A DNA stretch of 31,449 nucleotides. Origin: Quadrisphaera sp. Lineage in GTDB: Bacteria > Actinomycetota > Actinomycetes > Actinomycetales > Quadrisphaeraceae. Both the position numbers and the translations under genes were made by a program. The stretch lies in contig JARIBR010000176.1 in NCBI GenBank assembly GCA_029258695.1, positions 1 to 31,449 of the forward strand, in the 5' to 3' direction. This document shows positions 31,251-31,449 of the stretch, piece by piece (the stretch's first letter is position 1; every line of letters begins with the position of its first letter). The notes under the pieces were generated by a model. It was not told where the DNA came from. It saw only the letters and a list, made by a program, of their open reading frames with translations, and searched no databases.

Positions 31251-31449
31251 GTGACCGCGAGCCCCGTTCCTCGTGCTGCCGCTGCCGACCCGTCGCCCGA
31301 GGCTTCCCGTCCGTCGCCTCGAGGCGACCGTTCGTCGCCTGGAGGCGACCGTTCGTCGTCGCGGGGTGGTTCGCCATCGTCCGAGGTTGGTCGTGCCGTG
31401 CCCGTCGGGGTGGAGGAGGTCGATCGGGTGGTGATCCGGTTTGCGGGTG
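31251..31449 (+). CDS. Probable 2-oxoacid:acceptor oxidoreductase alpha subunit, N-terminus only
   Basis: Only 66 residues are present before the right edge. The last residues, VDRVVIRFAG, match the opening of actinobacterial 2-oxoglutarate:ferredoxin oxidoreductase alpha subunits (KorA; RVVIRFAGDSGDGMQ...). These enzymes oxidise 2-oxoglutarate with thiamine diphosphate and Fe-S clusters. The roughly 50 residues before this are Ser/Pro/Arg-rich, including a short repeat (RGDRSSPGGDRSS) encoded by a 21-bp duplication at about 31318-31360. GTG 31251 is the likely start. The call rests on a short match and needs the rest of the gene. Confidence 0.65.
   Translation, partial: MTASPVPRAAAADPSPEASRPSPRGDRSSPGGDRSSSRGGSPSSEVGRAVPVGVEEVDRVVIRFAG

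Noticed and set aside
31045..31377. Small minus-strand protein at the right edge
   Set aside because: Its sequence is the complement of repeat-rich DNA at the start of the probable 2-oxoacid oxidoreductase; no ribosome-binding site or homology is seen.

Overview
The window is about 31.4 kb of very GC-rich DNA (roughly 75% by eye) with tightly packed genes, frequent GTG starts and many ATGA/GTGA stop-start overlaps. A complete 'conservon' signalling operon, an NrtR-controlled NAD operon and arginine/alanine-rich coding bias all point to a high-GC actinobacterium. Kineosporiales such as Kineococcus or Quadrisphaera are a guess only. I see no phage, insertion sequence, CRISPR array, tRNA or rRNA; this looks like ordinary chromosome.

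Layout. (1) 1-4835, minus strand: a four-gene conservon (sensor-kinase-like CvnA, Roadblock CvnB, DUF742 CvnC, small GTPase CvnD), followed downstream by the 5' end of valS, which runs off the left edge. (2) 5081-11851, plus strand: nrtR, then nadA-nadB-nadC-cysteine desulfurase, the last four joined by three GTGA overlaps. This is de novo NAD synthesis with its regulator and a dedicated sulfur donor for the NadA Fe-S cluster. An IclR regulator follows 5 bp later. (3) 11848-18899: a glycine-betaine use cluster. The minus-strand operon encodes dimethylglycine oxidase, monomeric sarcosine oxidase and a GbcA-like Rieske oxygenase, divergent from a BCCT betaine transporter. Together these import betaine and strip its three methyl groups (betaine to dimethylglycine to sarcosine to glycine). 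The Rieske reductase is not in the window. (4) 18965-20539: a serine beta-lactamase-fold hydrolase, facing the transporter across a striking 65-bp hairpin.

(5) 20665-29309 is the least understood part. It holds two paralogous membrane flavocytochromes of the ferric reductase/NADPH oxidase type, a membrane-anchored FMN-binding-domain protein with a flavinylation motif, an ApbE flavin transferase, two exported or anchored His/Asp-rich proteins, and an OmpR-type two-component system whose kinase has an Asp/Gly-rich extracytoplasmic loop. The promoter region shared by one flavocytochrome operon and the response-regulator gene carries short direct repeats at exact 11-bp spacing on both sides, the signature of an OmpR/PhoB-type regulator. 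I infer a self-regulated, flavin-based electron-transfer or metal-handling system at the cell surface. (6) 29553-31449: an FAD-dependent oxidoreductase with a Gly/Pro repeat insert, then the start of a probable 2-oxoacid:acceptor oxidoreductase alpha subunit that runs off the right edge.

Product names rest on motifs and remembered family sequences; no database search was run. Hairpins and operators were read by eye.
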